Below are positions 60,100 through 64,000 of a DNA stretch of 64,000 nucleotides, piece by piece. Location: positions 558,001-622,000 of the forward strand of contig RQOL01000824.1 in NCBI GenBank assembly GCA_013076295.1. Direction: 5' to 3'. The notes beneath the pieces are model-generated. The model saw only the letters and a program-made list of their open reading frames with translations, made no database searches and was not told the origin of the DNA. The number at the start of each line of letters is the position of its first letter. The stretch's first letter is position 1. The translations under genes were made by a program, and so were the position numbers. Source of the stretch: Sanderia malayensis. Its lineage: Eukaryota > Cnidaria > Scyphozoa > Semaeostomeae > Pelagiidae.

Positions 60100-62396
60100 T
60101 CAGGATACGACCCACTCGGATTGGCCTCACCTACCGTGTTACTGGGAAAGTTCATATACAGAGAATGTTGTGATCAGAGGTTAGCCTGGGATGCAGATCT
60201 ACCTGATACAATAGTCAAAGCGTGGAAGAGCTATGAGAATAATCTAGCAGCTATTGTTGAAGTACCAAGAAGTTTGTGCAGCTTTCAGGAGCCAATACAA
60301 TCAGTGAAGCTTCATGTCTTCGGGGATACCAGTGGAAAAGGAACTTCTGCTGCTGTTTATGCTGTTGTGGAACAAGAATCAGGCACCAGTCAAGGGTTAC
60401 TAACAGCCAAATCAAGATTAGCAAAAAAGAACTTAAGCATTCCCCGTCTTGAGCTTGTTGCTGCCCACATGGCCTCAAATTTGGCAAACAACGTCAGAGA
60501 AGCACTCAGAGGCTACCCAGTTGAAGATATATATGGCTGGCTGGATAGCACTGTCGCCCTTTACTGGATTAGAAACAAAGGCAGCTACAAGCAGTTTGTT
60601 GCAAATAGAGTCAAACTGATCAACGAGAAGCACTTTATTACTTGGCGACATGTCTCTACTGACGAAAATCCGGCAGACATTGGAAGCAGAGGTCTGAAGG
60701 CTGAAAAGTTACCAGGAACCTGGTTGAAGGGACCTAATTGGCTACCTGAAAGAGCCCGTTGGCCTAACGAACTTGTCGCACAGCAAAGCAGAGAATCAGA
60801 AGAAGAAAGCAAGCTGATCAAGGAGGTGCTTGCAGTTGCTGTCCAAAAGACAGAAGAAATCGACAACTTGTTTAGCAAGTTCAGTTTCTGGAAAGGGATA
60901 AGAATTTTGTCTTGGATGAAAAGATTCATTCATAACTGTACATCGAAGGCTGAAGAGCGAGTTTCCGGACCATTGACAACAGAAGAAACAGAACACCAGA
61001 TTCAATACTGCATAAGAAGAGAGCAAGAACTAGTCAGTTGTACTGAACCATTCAAACAAGATCAGCTCACACTCAATCTGCAGAAGAACAGCAAGGGATT
61101 ATATGAATGTAGAGGTAGGATACAGGGGGTCTACCCTATCTATCTACCACAAAAGTCAGTTTTCAGCGAGAAATTGGTGATGGATTGTCACAAGAAGACC
61201 TTGCATGGGGGAGTCGGACTTACAATGGCGTCAGTTCGAGAAAAGTATTGGATTCCACGTCTGCGGCAGTTGAGCAAAAGAGTTGTCAAAAGCTGTCGGG
61301 GCTGCAAACGGTTCCATGCAGTGGCTTTCTCCAACCCGCCTGAAGGGAATCTCCCCAAAACAAGAACTGAAGGGTTTCGTCCGTTCCAAGCTGTCGGAAT
61401 AGACTATGCTGGACCCTTGCAATACAAACGAAGACAAGATCAACTTGGTAAAGCATACATCTTACTTATATCCTGCAGTATTACCAGAGCTATCTACATC
61501 GAACTTGTGAGAGATCAAACTGTTGAAGAATTCTTAAAGTATTTGAAGAGATTTATTGCAAGAAAAGGGAGACCTGAATCTACTCAGACAACGGAAGGAC
61601 CTTTATCGCTGGTGCGAAATGGCTGAGGAAGTTAATGAAAGATGAAAAACTGAGAGATTTTGCTGCTCACCAAAACATCAGCTGGCAATTCAATCTAAGC
61701 AAAGCGCCCTGGTGGGGCGGACAATTTGAGAGACTTATAGGTCTTATCAAACAGTCTCTCTATAAAACAATCGGAAGAGCACAGCTGAAGTGGAACGAAC
61801 TAGAAGAAGTGATCTTGGACGTAGAAACTGCATTGAACAATCGTCCGCTTGGATATATCGAAGATGACATACAACAGCCGATACTCACCCCAAATGTGTT
61901 AATGTTTGGAATTCCAAACAAGCTAGTGGAAGAGGATCCTGAAGATGAGGAAGATAAGGATATGAAGAAACGAGCAAATTACTTGAAGAGATGTAAAGAG
62001 CTATTATGGAAGAGATGGACCGCAGAGTATATTAGAGGACTAAGGGAGCGACATCAACTCAAACATCCAATGAAATCACCGAATCTTGAAGTTGGAGATG
62101 TTGTAATTATCAAAAACGAAGATCGTAACAGAGGCAAGTGGAATCTCAGGATAGTAGAAGAACTGATCAGCGGAAAAGACGGTGTTGTAAGAGGGGCTCG
62201 TCTAAGAGCCGGCAAATCATACTGGGAAAGACCAATTCAGCATCTGTTCCCACTTGAACTGCATTGTGACAAGCCCAGAACTGCTGATAAAAGGCTAGAT
62301 CCCGAGGCCAAGGAATTCAAGACAAAAAGGGGAGCAGCAGCTAATGCAACAGCAATAATAAGGACTATAGCTGAAGACGAGGATGAAAGTTTTTAA
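60100..62396 (+). pseudogene. BEL/Pao retrotransposon pol, 5'-truncated and frameshifted
   Basis: Coding sequence begins abruptly at about 60100 (GYDPLGLASPTVLLGKF), which in BEL/Pao polyproteins lies after the reverse transcriptase; gag, protease and RT are missing. Then come an RNase H-like region (FGDTS, LELVAAH, WLDSTVALYW, DENPADIGSRG), an H2C2 zinc-binding segment (HKKTLHGG ... CRGCKRF), the integrase core (GIDYAGPL; Glu in GGQFERLIGLIK) and a C-terminal domain (EVGDVVIIKNED, GVVRGARLR). A one-base loss near 61580, just before the second catalytic Asp, shifts the frame: the first part stops at 61626 and the rest is open to 62396. Truncation plus frameshift make it inactive. Confidence 0.88.
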
Positions 62397-62443
62397 CCGT
62401 GACTGAATAGAACCATTGATCATATTTGTTCCGCCTTGGAACA

Positions 62444-62454
62444 AATAGGGGGAG
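62444..62454 (+). other. Polypurine tract
   Basis: AAATAGGGGGAG directly before the LTR start; the expected plus-strand primer site. Confidence 0.6.
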
Positions 62455-63211
62455 TGTGTCGAGAACTTGATGAACTAGTTAACTATAATATTTAATCATT
62501 TGTTTTGTTCAATTTCTTTATTTTATAACCCTTTCTTACATCTATATTATAAACTTTGCTCTATGCTTAATTAGCCTCGTTTTGATCGTAAAAGTATGTA
62601 GTGAGACGAGGGATTGCAAAAAACACGTGGAGAGAGTAGTGAGGAACTGGTTCGTTTTAATTTTTTGTGATGCTATAAGTTTGAAAAACCAGTGTACTTT
62701 GTGTTAATCTAACCTATGCGAGCTTTTGTTGGGGCAAAGAACAAATACCCGACACAATTTTGGACATCGTATTTTAACCGCATCATCTGAATCACCAAGT
62801 TTTTCAAGTTTAGCAATGTAGCTTTTTTCAATTTTATCAATATCTGTCTTGTTTTCACTGAGTTCTTATCATATTACAACATGATGCGCCAATTTTCTGG
62901 TGCTATTCGTGACACTGGTGTAGCGTGCCGCTATTGTAGATTGCGGCATTCGTTGTAAGTATTGCCGCCAATAAGGCCGGCACTTAATGACACTTGATAT
63001 TTTCTTATAACACTAAATATCTTCTTCTTATTTACTTTTAATACCTTCCTCGGCAGCCTTATAATATGTATATGAATTAGAATTGAACCTTGTACCTTGA
63101 GTAAATATATAACTTGGAGCTGAGCGTTAAAGAATCAGAATTATACAGTTACTGCTTAGAACGGTTGTCGTTTTGTGCTTGTTCTTCTCTCTGCGAATCC
63201 TAAACGCTACA
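62455..63211 (+). repeat. Probable 3' LTR of the BEL/Pao element
   Basis: Starts TGTGTCGAGAACTTGATGAA right after the polypurine tract and probably ends at ...CTAAACGCTACA, giving TGT...ACA ends and about 757 bp. There is no second LTR in the window for comparison, so the right border is provisional. Confidence 0.5.
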
Positions 63212-63779
63212 CTGGGCTTTGAAATCTCATGGGGTTACGAAGTGACGCAGCTGGTTGTAGAGAAGAATTAGAAAATTAAACGAGACTTACCTGGAAGTTG
63301 AACTTTGATTTTAATTCTTCTAGGACATTCATATAACCCCATAAATGCATAGATATCATGAAAAATGGGCCCAATCATCATTCTGGACAAAATCTGAAAT
63401 TACTTTACCATTATATCACATCTTACGCAAATTCCAGTGATTTTACGGACAGGTCGGTGAAATATCACACAGTTACGTGACGGACATATTATTAACTTAA
63501 AAATGTATATTTTGTCCAGGTATACTCATTGGCATTGTTTTTATACAAGAAGTCATTAACATAAATGGAATTATGTCGTATTTACTAAGCAAAATGCTTC
63601 CATTAGCTAAAACACGATTGTACACCTTTTTGCTGACATCAGCAATTTTAGGTGTGAAGATGACATTTCTCGACCGATTAACATTCATATTCGTAATCAG
63701 CGCAAAATTTCCTTTCCGATGATGTATAGTAACCTTATTCACCAATTTGCACATGATTTTCGATCTGCCCCATGGACTA
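63212..63779. other. Non-coding, nothing recognised
   Basis: AT-rich sequence between the LTR and the third 3'-flank copy. A short inverted pair (CTCATGGGGTTACGAA and TATAACCCCATAAATG) is the only structure noticed. Confidence 0.4.
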
Positions 63780-64000
63780 ATAGTGGGTGACTTTTGCTCA
63801 GTAAGTGTCTTTGGAAACCTCTAAACAAAAATTTGAAGCTGAAAATGATGGTGTCGACCGAATTTTGAAAAATGGTGCCTAAAATTCCAAATTGCCAGCA
63901 AAAAATTCAACATGGCTGCCATAAAATTTGGGAAAAATATACATTTTTCGTGTAGCAATGGCGGGGTTGTAGCAGTGGTAGTTTTGTGAGCTCAAAACAT
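63780..64000. repeat. Third copy of the ZP-gene 3' flank, cut by window edge
   Basis: TAGTGGGTGACTTTTGCTCA onward matches 45357 onward almost base for base and is closer to copy A than to copy B (for example GTAAGTGTCTTTGG versus GTAAATGTATTTGG). Confidence 0.85.

Overview
This window looks like a piece of an AT-rich metazoan nuclear genome, most likely a cnidarian and probably an anthozoan. The reasons are the GT-AG split genes, the long repeat-filled introns, a BEL/Pao retrotransposon, and animal-only domain combinations (D8C plus ZP, claudin-type four-span protein, PLEKHG5-type RhoGEF). The species cannot be fixed from sequence alone. Most exons are short and many have no in-frame ATG, so gene models were assembled by hand from splice sites and reading phase.

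Layout. 0-7 kb: the 5' half of a PLEKHG5-like RhoGEF gene on the minus strand, running off the left edge. 7-17.5 kb: largely gene-free. 17.6 kb: a one-exon ORF with a good BH3 motif and a C-terminal tail anchor (candidate BH3-only apoptosis protein). 18.5-20.5 kb: a three-exon claudin-superfamily protein (minus). 20.8-23.5 kb: a long-TIR, Mutator-like foldback element with a 9-bp target duplication and a second element nested in one arm. 23.8 kb: tRNA-Pro(CGG). 24-25 kb: small DNA-transposon derivatives.

25.7-60 kb is a tandem duplication. Each copy encodes a secreted or type I membrane protein made of a signal peptide, an N-terminal SHFRG-type region, a D8C domain, a ZP domain with a furin-like site, one transmembrane segment and a short tail. 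Copy A (26337-44720, 850 aa) and copy B (49726-58610, 854 aa) share all ten exons and phases. Intron 1 of copy A has grown to 13.4 kb, mainly from two insertions missing in copy B: a probable 4.9-kb Helitron-like block and a 6.26-kb DNA transposon. The matching intron of copy B preserves the empty target site of that transposon and carries its own younger foldback elements, so the pair works as a natural before/after record of insertion.

The 6.26-kb element (32195-38453) is the most unusual object. It has about 250-bp inverted termini, a 6-bp target duplication, and two convergent genes: a HECT E3-ligase-like protein with its own N-terminal domain, and a DDE integrase-like transposase. Both are broken here. 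From 60.1 kb a 5'-truncated, frameshifted BEL/Pao pol gene and its probable 3' LTR follow. The last 220 bp repeat the sequence found downstream of both ZP genes, hinting at a further duplicated unit beyond the right edge.
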